Shown here one piece after another: positions 31,401 to 46,121 of a stretch of 64,000 bases of DNA. The notes under the pieces were generated by a model. The model searched no databases. It saw only the letters and a program-made list of their open reading frames with translations, and was not told the origin of the DNA. Source of the stretch: Testudinibacter aquarius (GTDB lineage: Bacteria > Pseudomonadota > Gammaproteobacteria > Enterobacterales > Pasteurellaceae); NCBI RefSeq assembly GCF_004342725.1, contig NZ_SMCP01000004.1, positions 124,001 to 188,000 of the forward strand. Direction: 5' to 3'. Each line of letters begins with the position of its first letter. Within the stretch, counting starts at the first letter, position 1. The translations under genes and the position numbers were made by a program.

Positions 31401-32369
31401 TGTTGCAGCAGCTTGTGAAAACACGCCAAGTGCAAGAGAATTTCCACCTGAAGCCGTGGCATTACTAGAGATGGCAGTGGCACTCGCAGCACTTGCTGTT
31501 GATTTTGTTCCTATCGCCAATGCACTTTGTGCAGTCGCTTTACTCTGTGCCCCAACAGCGACAGCAAAATCAGCAGTCGCTTTAGTGTTGGTGGTATTGT
31601 CATAAGACGCAACACTAACACCATTTGCGGCAGTGCTTGGGGAAACATCGGCACTCCCGATCGCAATCGATTGATTACCTGTTGCGGTGGAAGACTGTCC
31701 CATCGCTAAACTGCCTTTACCACTCGCCCAAGCAACTGTACCAATCGCCATCGCATAATCATTAGTCGCGGCAGCTTGGCGCATCATCGATAAAGAGTTA
31801 AAACCCGAAGCCAGAGCACTGGTTCCAATTGCCGTTGCGCCCACATTCGTTGCCTGAGAATACCCGCCTAAGGCAAATGCCAAACCGCCGACGGCACGGG
31901 AATAATCACCGATTGCAATGCCTGAAACAGTAGCTCCACCGGTTGTGACCACATTACTGTTGCGACCAATCGCAACTCCGGTTACTGCCTCATCAGGAGA
32001 ATAGAGATTACTGCCAACTCTGGCTACATTCGGATTAGTGTATGACAAATTTCCCGGATTATTATAATTAAACGCTCTATCTCCGCCCAATTGATTAGCC
32101 GGATTCGCCGGATTATTATTAAAAGCATAACCACTATTATCATTATTCGTAATAATAAGCGTCGCTGACGCTGCCATTGGCAACAGCGCCACTAAACTCG
32201 CAATCATGGTTGCTTTTAATTTAAACAAAAACGCAGATATTCTATTTTCTTGTTTGATTACCACATTATCGACACTGCTTGCAGCTTTATTCTGTGACGT
32301 TGCCAACTCTGAAACCACCACAAAAGTTTGCGTTGTTTTATTCCAAATGACTTTATAAATTTTGTTCAT
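22407..32369 (-). CDS. Giant trimeric autotransporter adhesin 1 (YadA/Hia-type, 3320 residues)
   Basis: The N terminus has the extended signal peptide region typical of large autotransporters ('MNKIYKVIWNKTTQTFVVVS') followed by a hydrophobic core and cleavage after 'MAASA' (about residue 69). Residues about 100-930 are YadA-like head repeats of the 'AIAIGxxAxAxGxxS' kind, including many 'GNNNVALG' variants. A neck ('[15 protein letters not shown]') and a Trp-ring-like segment ('AAKGWNIQANGGTS') follow near 940. The stalk, to about 3220, alternates necks ('NVASGGDVDSNAANIGDV') and beta-rich modules. The last 90 residues are the YadA anchor ('[24 protein letters not shown]' ending 'GVGYQW'), which forms a 12-stranded barrel from three chains. 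It is an adhesin or autoagglutinin on the cell surface. Frame is intact over 9.96 kb. The downstream tpgA-like gene is its expected anchor partner. Confidence 0.95.
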   Translation of the reverse strand: MNKIYKVIWNKTTQTFVVVSELATSQNKAASSVDNVVIKQENRISAFLFKLKATMIASLVALLPMAASATLIITNNDNSGYAFNNNPANPANQLGGDRAFNYNNPGNLSYTNPNVARVGSNLYSPDEAVTGVAIGRNSNVVTTGGATVSGIAIGDYSRAVGGLAFALGGYSQATNVGATAIGTSALASGFNSLSMMRQAAATNDYAMAIGTVAWASGKGSLAMGQSSTATGNQSIAIGSADVSPSTAANGVSVASYDNTTNTKATADFAVAVGAQSKATAQSALAIGTKSTASAASATAISSNATASGGNSLALGVFSQAAATAAIAIGSGAQALGNSTVAIGNAAGVNAAPNTRYIHNVAVGTNAGQNVPGQYNVALGYQAGSNMTTGSDTVKNVVIIPQDNIAIGRDAGSNLSARAEQTNDGLGGTYAIQNPALYNVAIGLSAGSNLSGSANVALGRNAGSGINGWRNSALGDDAGARVTGEANTAVGSISGNDVSGNSNVALGGNSGSTVTGNNNVALGGAGQRVTGNKNFSTGNGSGNDVIGNSNISMNGKGTITNGHNNVAIGEGAGGTLIGTESAPNSNNIAIGSGAGAASSRSLGSNIAIGYEAGKTVNGAEQTSAFTIALGQSTKVSGSDAVALALNAQANGAHAMALGTNTKATGDSAVALGMMANANGNNATALGRQANATVANALAVGYLATASATRAAALGYQAQATAANATSLGNEARATAARSIALGNTSAASGISSIAQGDAAIASGANAVAIGKGAQATAEDSIAIGTGNVVSGKGSGALGDPSYITGAGTYTVGNDNGTQAAPIAADNAGAFGNGNLMGADADGSRIIGNQNNVQQANTFVVGNNVTTSQANSVILGNASADRAATAETSATINGITYGTFAGVGSAANGVVSVGAVGAERQIINVAAGQISATSTDAINGSQLYTVAEVAAKGWNIQANGGTSAKVAPGDTVNFINGTGTTATVATANGISNVSYSVNKSDLTVADNGTVSAQTDGDNFATAADVAEAINSANKTTVVEAGNNVTVNDPVVNGTVTTYTVNAEKATVSAAADSGLSAVAGAASATGVTDYAISLSQTSKQSLEKADSALQTVVTQIDGATVKTLKQDDNSANFITGDNITLTADSGGIKVATKQDVTFNNVTTNSLTAGPVSINNGGINAGDTVISNVASGGDVTSNAANIGDVQTAAAAAKSEVKAGTNVASVTSETGETKQTIYTVNADGASVSAAEGSAVSVAKGEKNSSTNVTDYALDLTQNTKDDIKKGVDAKEAVDGKGLTFTGDSGNTDEKLLGSEVAIKGDENITTTATANEVKIALNKALKVDSVTAGNTTLNNDGVTITGGTNNVSLTNTGLNNGGNQITNVASGGDVTSNAANIGDVQTAAAAAKSEVKAGTNVASVDESKGDNNQTVYTVNANGAKTSAGSSAVTVAAGTSDTNNVTDYKVDLSDNSKESLAKADSALQSWTAQVNGANAKTVDQTNNSVNFVNGDNIVVSNENGDIKVSTAKEVTFDSVTINNGGSVTEGSKSAVNGGDVYTAIQNTESQFKGDNDTLIKRKPAEVLSITGGATGETTANNIKTVGNADGSIAIELAKNLTGLSSIATETIKVGDTVEISKDGINAGNTAISNVASGGNVDSNAANIGDVKNAAAAAKSEVAAGTNVSSVTTATGANDQTIYTVNADGASVSAANESAVSVVKAEKDSTTNITDYALDLTQTTKDNIQKGVDAKSAVDSKGLTFTGDNGSTDEKLLGSKVAINGDDNITTTATVDSVKIGLNKNLTVDSVVAGNTTINTDGITITGGTNNVSLTNTGLNNGGNSITNVASGGDVDSNAANIGDVKTAAAAAKSEVKAGTNVVSVDESKGADNQTVYTVNAKGTTASAGSSAVTVEPDTSDVNNVTDYKVDLSEASKASLAKADTALQTVVTQIDGTEVKTLTKDSNSANFVTGDNIELTADNGGIKIATAKEVVFDKVSVGNTVINGDGLSINNGPSITSTGIDVAGNKISNVAAGENDTDAVNMSQLNQVAANQKVAKVIAGNNTKVTAEVDDNTTTYTVNAEKATVTGSTAIVATASDKGNDVTDYALDLSQATKDDIQKGVDAKETVDSKGLTFTGDSGSSDEKLLGSQVAVNGDENITTTADKNGVKVKLNKDLTGLNSVSANTVNAGSVVVGDANNSTTLTGTANGLDVGGDKITNVAAGDVNENSTDAVNGSQLHTTNTNVANNTKNIAQNTAEIEKGINFGDGATSTQYQLGDTINVKGDSNVTSTTTADGVQLALAKNINLDSVTAGNTVLNDAGITINGGANSPVSLTNNGLNNGGNQITNVASGGDVDSNAANIGDVKNAAAAAKSEVAAGTNVSSVTTATGANDQTIYTVNADGASVSAANESAVSVVKAEKDSTTNITDYALDLTQATKDDIQKGVDAKSAVDSKGLTFTGDNGSTDEKLLGSKVAINGDDNITTTATADSVKIGLNKNLTVDSVVAGNTTINTDGITITGGTNNVSLTNTGLNNGGNAITNVAAGVNDSDAVNVAQLKEVRTTAAAHSTVVAGDNVTVTTDTNADGGVEYNVAVPNAVVYDNDAHDSITLGGTSASEPVSLTNVKAGELNATSTDAVNGSQLHATNQNVAANSANIAQNTADIATNAANIVKGINFGDGNSSNNFALGATINVKGDNNIISTTTADGVQLGLSNNVTIGTAKPVTINGDSGTIGGLSNTSWNADNITSGQAATEDQLKAVSNIANQGFNLTSSASDGEVSGSSVEQVAPGETVTIDAGKNIAVTQNGNQISIATLNNLTVDSVVAGNSVLNNTGLTINDGTNGTVSLTNAGLNNGGNAITNVAAGVNDSDAVNVAQLNDVKKAAAAAATEITQGDNIVVTESKGKDGQTIYNVATAKDLNIDSVTAGNTVLNQNGVTVSDKVALNKDGLRVGDVSISTTGINAGGNKISGVAEGDISATSTDAVNGSQLYKIQQQAQAQSSVVAGDNIEVTTATNANGGVEYSVATAKVVSFDKTTVGTVVTDSNTNKISGLANGNISATSSDAVNGSQLYNNAKAVAATLGGGSAVDVNGNITAPTYTVTDGNPSSGNSVTVHTVGAAISNLTAGVQKPLTFETDSGSYVARLGSTIGIKGDGNNISTSADSNGNITVKMSDTPNFTSIKTGNTTVGNNGVTVTGGDNGTVSLTSNGLNNGGNRITNVAPGVEGTDAVNVNQLSAVSNTINNRINKVDNRASAGTASAMAAAGLPQAYLPGHSMVAVAGGTHRGENAMALGVSRISDNGKVIVKLTGATNSEKDTSASIGVGYQW
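24791..25333 (-). repeat. Long in-frame direct repeat in adhesin 1 stalk (copy A)
   Basis: This segment is nearly identical to 26882-27424; I counted fewer than about 20 mismatches by eye. Offset is 2091 bp, exactly 697 codons. It encodes the stalk module with 'TITGGTNNVSLTNTGLNNGG' and neighbouring necks. Confidence 0.8.
26882..27424 (-). repeat. Long in-frame direct repeat in adhesin 1 stalk (copy B)
   Basis: Partner of 24791-25333 at a constant 2091-bp offset. The pair could recombine to delete or duplicate 697 codons without breaking the frame, changing stalk length. Confidence 0.8.
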
Positions 32370-32961
32370 TCTGTTTCTCTTATCAATTCGACATAACTAA
32401 CATATACATAAAATTTATACATACAGTAAAATTTAGGAGCGGATTAAACCACAACTTCAATTAAACTCAAAATGCATTTACATTTGGAAAATCAAGAAAA
32501 TACCCAATGATTACAAGAGTAAAAAGTAACTCGTCGTAATTATTTTTACAAAATATCAATGTAAAATTTCATTTTTTTTCGATATTCAAATTCTATATAA
32601 AAAGCGTTGATCGCTTATAAATCAAGCTATGCCGTTATCATAAGCAGCTCAAATCACACTCGAAATGATTTTTTATTTCCCAATAAAAATAGAATATAAA
32701 ATAAAAATAATAGAAACCAGTGTTATAAAATCCCATTATTCATTTGTTTTCTTTATCACAGCAATTGCTTTAATAAAAAGTAATTTTATTAAAAAATTAA
32801 GTAAGCAAGGTAAAATAAACAAAGAAGATAGCTGTAAGAGAAAGGTATTTAAAAATAGTGAAGAGAACAGAAAACTACTTAAAAATTGCAAAAATAAAAA
32901 ACCACACTTGTTATTTATAGCAAGTGTGGTTTTTAGAAGTAGGATAGCGTAGGTTATTAGG
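32370..32961. other. Intergenic region upstream of adhesin 1
   Basis: 592 bp, very AT-rich, between adhesin 1 and the upstream tpgA-like 2 gene on the same strand. It must contain the adhesin 1 promoter. It holds the terminator of the upstream module (32898-32933). A 95-codon plus-strand frame here is Lys/Ile-rich, runs through the terminator and is judged non-coding. I could not fix promoter boxes. Confidence 0.5.
32898..32933 (-). terminator. Terminator of tpgA-like 2
   Basis: A perfect stem of at least 12 bp (AAAACCACACTTG at 32898-32910 with CAAGTGTGGTTTT at 32921-32933) is followed on the minus strand by a T run. It separates the two adhesin modules into independent transcription units. 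A T run is also present on the plus side. Confidence 0.9.
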
Positions 32962-33705
32962 TTATTTCGCTGAGATTATTACACGGCGGTTTGGACGCAG
33001 GCAGTCACGCAACGCTTGCCCTTGTTCCGCTTCACACGCCACCACTTGATCTGCTTTGCCGTGTCCGACTGCTGTCACCGCACTTGCCGCAAATCCTTTC
33101 GAAACCAAATAGGTTTTCACCGCTTCGGCACGTCTTTGCGACAACACTTGATTGTAGCTGTCCGAACCTAAACGATCGGTATAGCCGTCCACTGTCAGCG
33201 CTTTGCTGCCACTCGCATTTAAACCACGCGCCACCTCATCAATCACTGATTTGCCTTTGGCACTCAAGGTCGCCGAGTCAAAATCAAACAAGAAGTCGCC
33301 GGACAGTTCATACTGATTGTTACAGCCGGTCGGTTTCCAGAAGAATGATTGGGCATTCATGTCTTTGTCGAACAACACTTTGTATTGACAAATTTTATGC
33401 TCACCGTTTTGACGGTAGTTGAACACATAATCCCATTCACGCACGGCAAATAAACCTTCGCTAAAGTGCGGTCTGCCAATCAGATAATACAGCTGATCTT
33501 TGTTCATGCCTTTTTCGATCATGCGCACGTTATCCCAGTTCGGCCAAATGCCATACTGCGAACCGCTGAAATTCACACCGGCATCTTCCACTTTCGGCCA
33601 CACCGGCTGATCGGTCGTGCCATCGGATTTAACATCGCTCAAACGACAGCCCGCTAGTACCATTACCACAGCAAGCGGCAATAAATATTTTGTCACTTTT
33701 TTCAT
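32962..33705 (-). CDS. TpgA-like lipoprotein: BamE/SmpA-like domain plus OmpA peptidoglycan-binding domain (copy 2)
   Basis: 247 residues with lipobox 'LAGC' (Cys20). Same domains as copy 1 at 21596-22342. The signal peptides differ clearly (MKKVTKYLLPLAVVMV here, MKLKLVKYALPLAVAVA there). The remaining 227 residues differ at only about five positions (for example KSV/KSA, NAS/NES, KTY/KAY and the last residues), and the DNA is almost the same. It follows adhesin 2 by 71 bp with an uptake-signal hairpin between. The expected role is attaching the adhesin 2 trimer to peptidoglycan. The pattern suggests recent duplication or gene conversion limited to the mature part. Confidence 0.85.
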   Translation of the reverse strand: MKKVTKYLLPLAVVMVLAGCRLSDVKSDGTTDQPVWPKVEDAGVNFSGSQYGIWPNWDNVRMIEKGMNKDQLYYLIGRPHFSEGLFAVREWDYVFNYRQNGEHKICQYKVLFDKDMNAQSFFWKPTGCNNQYELSGDFLFDFDSATLSAKGKSVIDEVARGLNASGSKALTVDGYTDRLGSDSYNQVLSQRRAEAVKTYLVSKGFAASAVTAVGHGKADQVVACEAEQGQALRDCLRPNRRVIISAK

Positions 33706-33736
33706 TCAATATTCTCCACTTAATTATTGAGTGAGA

Positions 33737-33768
33737 ACCGCACTTTTACCTATTAGGCAAAGTGCGGT
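33737..33768 (-). terminator. Paired uptake-signal hairpin between adhesin 2 and tpgA-like 2
   Basis: ACCGCACTTT (33737-33746) and AAAGTGCGGT (33759-33768) form a 10-bp stem. It occupies the same relative position as the hairpin at 22364-22397. Confidence 0.6.
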
Positions 33769-33776
33769 CAGGTTTA

Positions 33777-41978
<8,202 letters not shown>

Positions 41979-43217
41979 TTAGAAGCTTAATGCTCTGTCG
42001 CCGTTCTCGTCTTTAATCCGATTTGGCAAGCCCATTTGGTTGAGCAGGTTAAGGAATGGTTTTGGATCCAGTTGCTCCACATTCACCATTTTTTGCACAT
42101 CCCAGGTGCCTTGCGCCACCAAAATTGCGGCGGCGACCGGCGGTACGCCGGCGGTGTAGGAAATACCCTGACTGCCCACTTCTTGGTAGGCTTCTTTATG
42201 ATCGGCAACGTTGTAGATAAAGACCTCTTTGTCTTTACCGTCTTTTTTGCCTTTCGCTAAAGTACCGATACAGGTTTTGCCGGTGTAATCCGGTGCCAGC
42301 GAGGATGGATCCGGCAGCACCGCTTTCACCACTTTCAGTGGAATCACTTCCAGTCCTTCGGCAGTAGTGACCGGCTGTTCGGATAATAAGCCCAGATTAT
42401 TCAGCACCGTGAACACATTAATATAATGCTCGCCAAAGCCCATCCAGAAACGAATATTCGGTACATTCAGGTTTTGTGACAGCGAATGAATTTCGTCATG
42501 TCCTGTCATATAGGAAGTTTGCTGACCGACAACCGGCAGGTCGTCCGTCCGTTTGATTTCAAACATTTGATTACTGGTCCACTGGCTGTTTTGCCAACTC
42601 CAGACTTCACCGGTAAATTCACGGAAATTGATTTCCGGATCAAAATTAGTGGCGAAATAACGCCCATGGCTTCCGGCATTAATATCAATAATATCAATAC
42701 TATTTGTTTGGTCTAAGTAGCCATTGACCGCAACCGCCGCATAGGCATTGACCACGCCCGGATCAAAACCGACACCCAAAATGGCGGTGATGCGATTGGC
42801 TTCACACAATTCACGACGTTGCCATTCGTAATTATTATACCACGGCGGGGTTTCACAAATTTTATGCGGTTCTTCGTGGATTGCGGTGTCGAGATAGGCA
42901 GCCCCGGTTTCAATGCAGGCTTGCAGCACCGACATATTTAAGAAGGCGGAACCGACGTTAATCACAATTTGTGCTTCGGTTTCTTTGATAATCGATTTGG
43001 TTGCTTCGATATTCAGCGCATCCAGCTCAAAGCAGGCAATTTCTGCCGGCACTTTGAAGGCGTTCTTTTCACGCACGCTGGCGGCAATCTCTTGGCATTT
43101 GCTGATGCCGCGCGAAGCAATCGCAATAGAGCCTAAAATATCGTTGTGTTGGGCACATTTATGTGCGACCACTTGGGCCACACCACCGGCGCCAATAATC
43201 AAGATGTTTTTTTTCAT
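41979..43217 (-). CDS. Carboxynorspermidine/carboxyspermidine dehydrogenase (saccharopine-dehydrogenase-like)
   Basis: 412 residues from the ATG at 43217, which has AGGAGG upstream; a longer frame to 43262 lacks such a site. N-terminal Rossmann fold 'KNILIIGAGGVAQVVAHKCAQH', then 'GAAYLDTAIHEEPHKICETPPWYNNYEWQR' and 'GVGFDPGVVNAYAA', typical of the saccharopine-dehydrogenase-like enzyme. It joins aspartate semialdehyde with a diamine (putrescine or diaminopropane) using NADPH. With the decarboxylase gene 139 bp upstream it makes spermidine or norspermidine without S-adenosylmethionine. Which diamine is used cannot be told by eye. Confidence 0.92.
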   Translation of the reverse strand: MKKNILIIGAGGVAQVVAHKCAQHNDILGSIAIASRGISKCQEIAASVREKNAFKVPAEIACFELDALNIEATKSIIKETEAQIVINVGSAFLNMSVLQACIETGAAYLDTAIHEEPHKICETPPWYNNYEWQRRELCEANRITAILGVGFDPGVVNAYAAVAVNGYLDQTNSIDIIDINAGSHGRYFATNFDPEINFREFTGEVWSWQNSQWTSNQMFEIKRTDDLPVVGQQTSYMTGHDEIHSLSQNLNVPNIRFWMGFGEHYINVFTVLNNLGLLSEQPVTTAEGLEVIPLKVVKAVLPDPSSLAPDYTGKTCIGTLAKGKKDGKDKEVFIYNVADHKEAYQEVGSQGISYTAGVPPVAAAILVAQGTWDVQKMVNVEQLDPKPFLNLLNQMGLPNRIKDENGDRALSF

Positions 43218-43356
43218 GTTTGCATAATCCTCCTTAATCACAACCGCGCTTTGCATCACCAAAGTGCGGTCATAATTGACCTTGGGTTTAATCTTGCCAC
43301 TGTCGGCAAAACCTGATTGATTCGTTGAAGCCGCTTGCTGCCGTCAAAAATCTTGA

Positions 43357-44460
43357 CTAAGACAAGCTGTCAACGTAATCGTCAAAATTGAATTGTTTGA
43401 TTAATTTAATCTCACCATTCAATTCTTTGCTGGCAATGGACGGCATATTGACGCCATTGAACCAATTCTTTTTCACCATGGTATAACCGGCAGCATCGCC
43501 AAACGAGAGGCGATCGCCGATTTTCAATGGCTGTGGAAAGCGATATTCACCGAAAATATCACCGGCAAGACAGGATTTGCCACAAACCATATACTGATGT
43601 TCACCACTGTTCGGCAGCAGTTTTGCGGTTTGGCGATAGATCAGCAAATCCAACATATGCGCTTCGATCGAGCTGTCGACAATTGCCAAATGTTTGCCGT
43701 TATATAAGGTGTCCAATACCGTCACTTCCAGACTGGTGCTGAGCGTAATCGCCGCTTCCCCCGGCTCTAAATACAGCTGCACCCCGTATTGTTCGGCAAA
43801 CTGTTTTAAACGATCGGCAAATTGATCGAGCGGATAATCTGCGCCGGTGAAATGAATGCCACCGCCCAAACTGACCCAATCTACTTGATACAGCAACTCG
43901 CCGAATTCACTTTCAATGTGTTTTAGCATCTGATCGAAGCGATCAAAATCGCCGTTTTCACAGTTATTATGGAACATAAAGCCGTTAATCAGCGGCATCA
44001 CTGCACAGATTTTTTCGATATCCCACTCGCCCAAACGACTGTGCGGACGTGCCGGATCCGCCAGAATAAAATCTGAAGTGCTGACGCGCGGATTAACCCG
44101 CAAACCACGTTGAATATCACGCGCTTGATCAGCAAAACGGTTCAATTGGCTGATGGAATTAAAAATAATTTTATCTGCATTGGCTACCACTTCCGCAATT
44201 TCCGCATCGCTATACGCCACGCTGTAAGCATGGGTTTCACCGCCAAATTTGCAGTGTCCTAGCTTGACTTCATACAGCGAAGAGGAAGTCGTACCGTCCA
44301 TATAATCACGCATCACATCAAACACGCCCCACGTAGCAAAGCATTTCAGCGCCAGCAACGCTTTTGCGCCGGAACGCTGCCGCAGATAGGCGATTTTCTG
44401 CATATTGGCTAACAGTTTGCTTTTATCAATCAGATAATAAGGAGTGGCTAATTCAGTCAT
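43357..44460 (-). CDS. nspC: Carboxynorspermidine/carboxyspermidine decarboxylase
   Basis: 367 residues of the alanine-racemase-like (group IV) PLP decarboxylase fold. The PLP lysine is in 'AKALLALKCFATWGVF'. 'FMFHNNCEN', 'WVSLGGGIHFT', 'LEPGEAA', 'YMVCGKSCLAGD' and 'FGDAAGYTMVKKNWFNG' are family blocks. It decarboxylates carboxy(nor)spermidine. It is upstream of the dehydrogenase on the same strand and probably cotranscribed. A terminator separates it from metQ further upstream. Confidence 0.95.
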   Translation of the reverse strand: MTELATPYYLIDKSKLLANMQKIAYLRQRSGAKALLALKCFATWGVFDVMRDYMDGTTSSSLYEVKLGHCKFGGETHAYSVAYSDAEIAEVVANADKIIFNSISQLNRFADQARDIQRGLRVNPRVSTSDFILADPARPHSRLGEWDIEKICAVMPLINGFMFHNNCENGDFDRFDQMLKHIESEFGELLYQVDWVSLGGGIHFTGADYPLDQFADRLKQFAEQYGVQLYLEPGEAAITLSTSLEVTVLDTLYNGKHLAIVDSSIEAHMLDLLIYRQTAKLLPNSGEHQYMVCGKSCLAGDIFGEYRFPQPLKIGDRLSFGDAAGYTMVKKNWFNGVNMPSIASKELNGEIKLIKQFNFDDYVDSLS

Positions 44461-44487
44461 TTTCTTTTCACATGCTATAAAAAAATT

Positions 44488-44516
44488 GGTTGATTAAGAG
44501 AATATCTCAATCAACC
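44488..44516 (-). terminator. Terminator of the metNIQ operon
   Basis: GGTTGATT (44488-44495) pairs with AATCAACC (44509-44516), with GAGA/TCTC extending the stem inside. Reading the minus strand, a run of seven T residues follows. It sits between metQ and nspC, so the two operons are separate. Confidence 0.85.
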
Positions 44517-44554
44517 TATTGATACTATTAAATATTTCATCGAATTTGGTAAGC

Positions 44555-44573
44555 GGGCGCATGCAATGCGCCC
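44555..44573. repeat. Palindrome GGGCGCAT-GCA-ATGCGCCC
   Basis: An 8-bp perfect inverted repeat with a 3-nt loop, flanked by CCTAC on the right. It resembles a short intergenic palindrome that I recall as dispersed in many proteobacterial genomes. It appears once in this window and could also serve as a transcript end after metQ. Confidence 0.55.
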
Positions 44574-44606
44574 CTACAACCGTACGATAATGAAAATGCA
44601 GTTCAA

Positions 44607-45407
44607 TTACCAGCCTTTCACCACTGAATCTTTAAACTCTTGTTTGGCTTTTTCATACACTGCATCAGAGTTATAAGCTTTAACAAAATTGACCACATCT
44701 TGATCCGCTTTGTTATCTTCACGTGCCACGATGATGTTCACATACGGGGAATCTTTGTCTTCCACGAAAATCGCATCGGTGCTCGGGAACAAGCCGGCTT
44801 GTCCGGCATAGGTGTTGTTGATAATCGCAAAATCCACTTCCGGTAACACTTGCGGCAACAATGGCGCTTCTAACTCACGAATTTTCAGTTTTTTCGGGTT
44901 GTCCACAATATCAAGTGCGGTCGGGGTTAAGCCAACGCCGTCTTTCAATTTCAGCAGACCTTGTGCTTGCAACAACAACAACGCACGTCCGCCGTTGGTC
45001 GGATCGTTTGGAATGGCTACGGTTGCGCCGTCTTTCAATTCGTCCAATTTGCTGATTTTTTTCGAATAACCGGCAATCGGGTAAACAAAGGTGTTGCCGA
45101 CAATCACCAAACCTTTCAAGCCACGAGACTCCACTTGCGCATCTAAATACGGTTTGTGTTGGAACGCATTGGCATCAATCGATTTTTCTTCCAACGCCAC
45201 ATTTGGGGTGACATAGTCGGTAAATGGCACCAACTCTACTTCTAAGCCATATTGGTCTTTGGCGACTTGTTTCGCCACTTCCGCTACAGAAAACTCAGGA
45301 CCGGTTTGAATCCCGACTTTGATTTTACCGTCTTTCGCCAAGACTGAACCGGAAAATGCTACAGCGGTCGCCAGTGCGGTTAAGGTGAAAATATTTTTTA
45401 ATTTCAT
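44607..45407 (-). CDS. metQ: D/L-methionine ABC transporter substrate-binding protein (MetQ)
   Basis: About 266 residues. The start is one of three consecutive ATG codons (45413, 45410, 45407); the last gives the best distance to AAGGA. The core matches MetQ: 'DANAFQHKPYLD', 'GNTFVYPIAGYSKKI', 'IPNDPTNGGRALLLLQAQGLLKLKDGVGL', 'EAPLLPQVLPEVDFAIINNTYA', and the ending 'VVKGW'. It captures methionine for MetNI. MetQ is normally a lipoprotein, but no Cys is present: the signal peptide ends 'FSGSVLA-KDG', which looks like a signal peptidase I site. The protein may be soluble in the periplasm. Confidence 0.93.
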   Translation of the reverse strand: MKLKNIFTLTALATAVAFSGSVLAKDGKIKVGIQTGPEFSVAEVAKQVAKDQYGLEVELVPFTDYVTPNVALEEKSIDANAFQHKPYLDAQVESRGLKGLVIVGNTFVYPIAGYSKKISKLDELKDGATVAIPNDPTNGGRALLLLQAQGLLKLKDGVGLTPTALDIVDNPKKLKIRELEAPLLPQVLPEVDFAIINNTYAGQAGLFPSTDAIFVEDKDSPYVNIIVAREDNKADQDVVNFVKAYNSDAVYEKAKQEFKDSVVKGW

Positions 45408-45455
45408 CATCATTTCCTTACGTTATTAATGGATAAAAATACGCTAAACCGAGCG

Positions 45456-46121
45456 CTAGCGGTGATCAACATAGCGGACTAAACGATCCCCTACAAATTG
45501 AATCAGTTGTACCAATATCACCAAAATCACGACTACGGTGGTCAGAATTTCAGGCACATTAGTTTGATAACCATAACGAATCGCCACATCACCCAAGCCG
45601 CCGCCACCGACAATACCCGCCATTGCGGAATAGTTGACCAACGCAACCAAGGTGATGGTCATGCCGTTGATCAGCGCCGGTTTTGCTTCGGCTAATAAAA
45701 ATTTGACGATAATTTGAAAATTACTAGCCCCCATCGCACGCGCCGCTTCGATTAAGCCGCTCGGAATTTCGAGCAATGCCCCTTCGACTAAGCGTGCGAT
45801 AAACGGAATCGCCGACACCGTCAACGGTACGATGGCTGCGGTTGTTCCGATAGAAGTTCCCACGATTGCTCGGGTAAACGGAATAATCCAAAACAGCAAA
45901 ATCACAAACGGAATCGCACGTCCGATATTCACCGCCATACTCAACAGTCGGTAGAATTTCGGATTTTCTTTAATTCCCCCCGGTTGTGTGATAAACAACA
46001 ATACACCGAGCGGAATGGCAAAGATTGCGGCTAAAAAGCCCGAACCAAACACCATATACAGCGTTTCGCCGCTGGCTTGCAAAATCATCTGCCACACTTG
46101 TGACGTTAAACGATCAAACAT
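45456..46121 (-). CDS. metI: Methionine ABC transporter permease
   Basis: 221 residues from the ATG at 46121, which overlaps the metN stop by 8 bp (ATGTTTGA), the usual coupled arrangement. Five hydrophobic helices and the permease loop '[28 protein letters not shown]' that contacts the ATPase. Typical MetI ending '...RLVRYVDHR'. It forms the inner-membrane channel of MetNIQ. Confidence 0.95.
   Translation of the reverse strand: MFDRLTSQVWQMILQASGETLYMVFGSGFLAAIFAIPLGVLLFITQPGGIKENPKFYRLLSMAVNIGRAIPFVILLFWIIPFTRAIVGTSIGTTAAIVPLTVSAIPFIARLVEGALLEIPSGLIEAARAMGASNFQIIVKFLLAEAKPALINGMTITLVALVNYSAMAGIVGGGGLGDVAIRYGYQTNVPEILTTVVVILVILVQLIQFVGDRLVRYVDHR

Noticed and set aside
22639-31709. Many plus-strand open frames of 60-174 codons opposite adhesin 1
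   Set aside because: Shadow frames of a repetitive coding strand; no start signals, no recognisable proteins.
32665-32952. 95-codon plus-strand frame between adhesin 1 and tpgA-like 2
   Set aside because: Very AT-rich, Lys/Ile-biased, no ribosome binding site, and it runs through a perfect intrinsic terminator.
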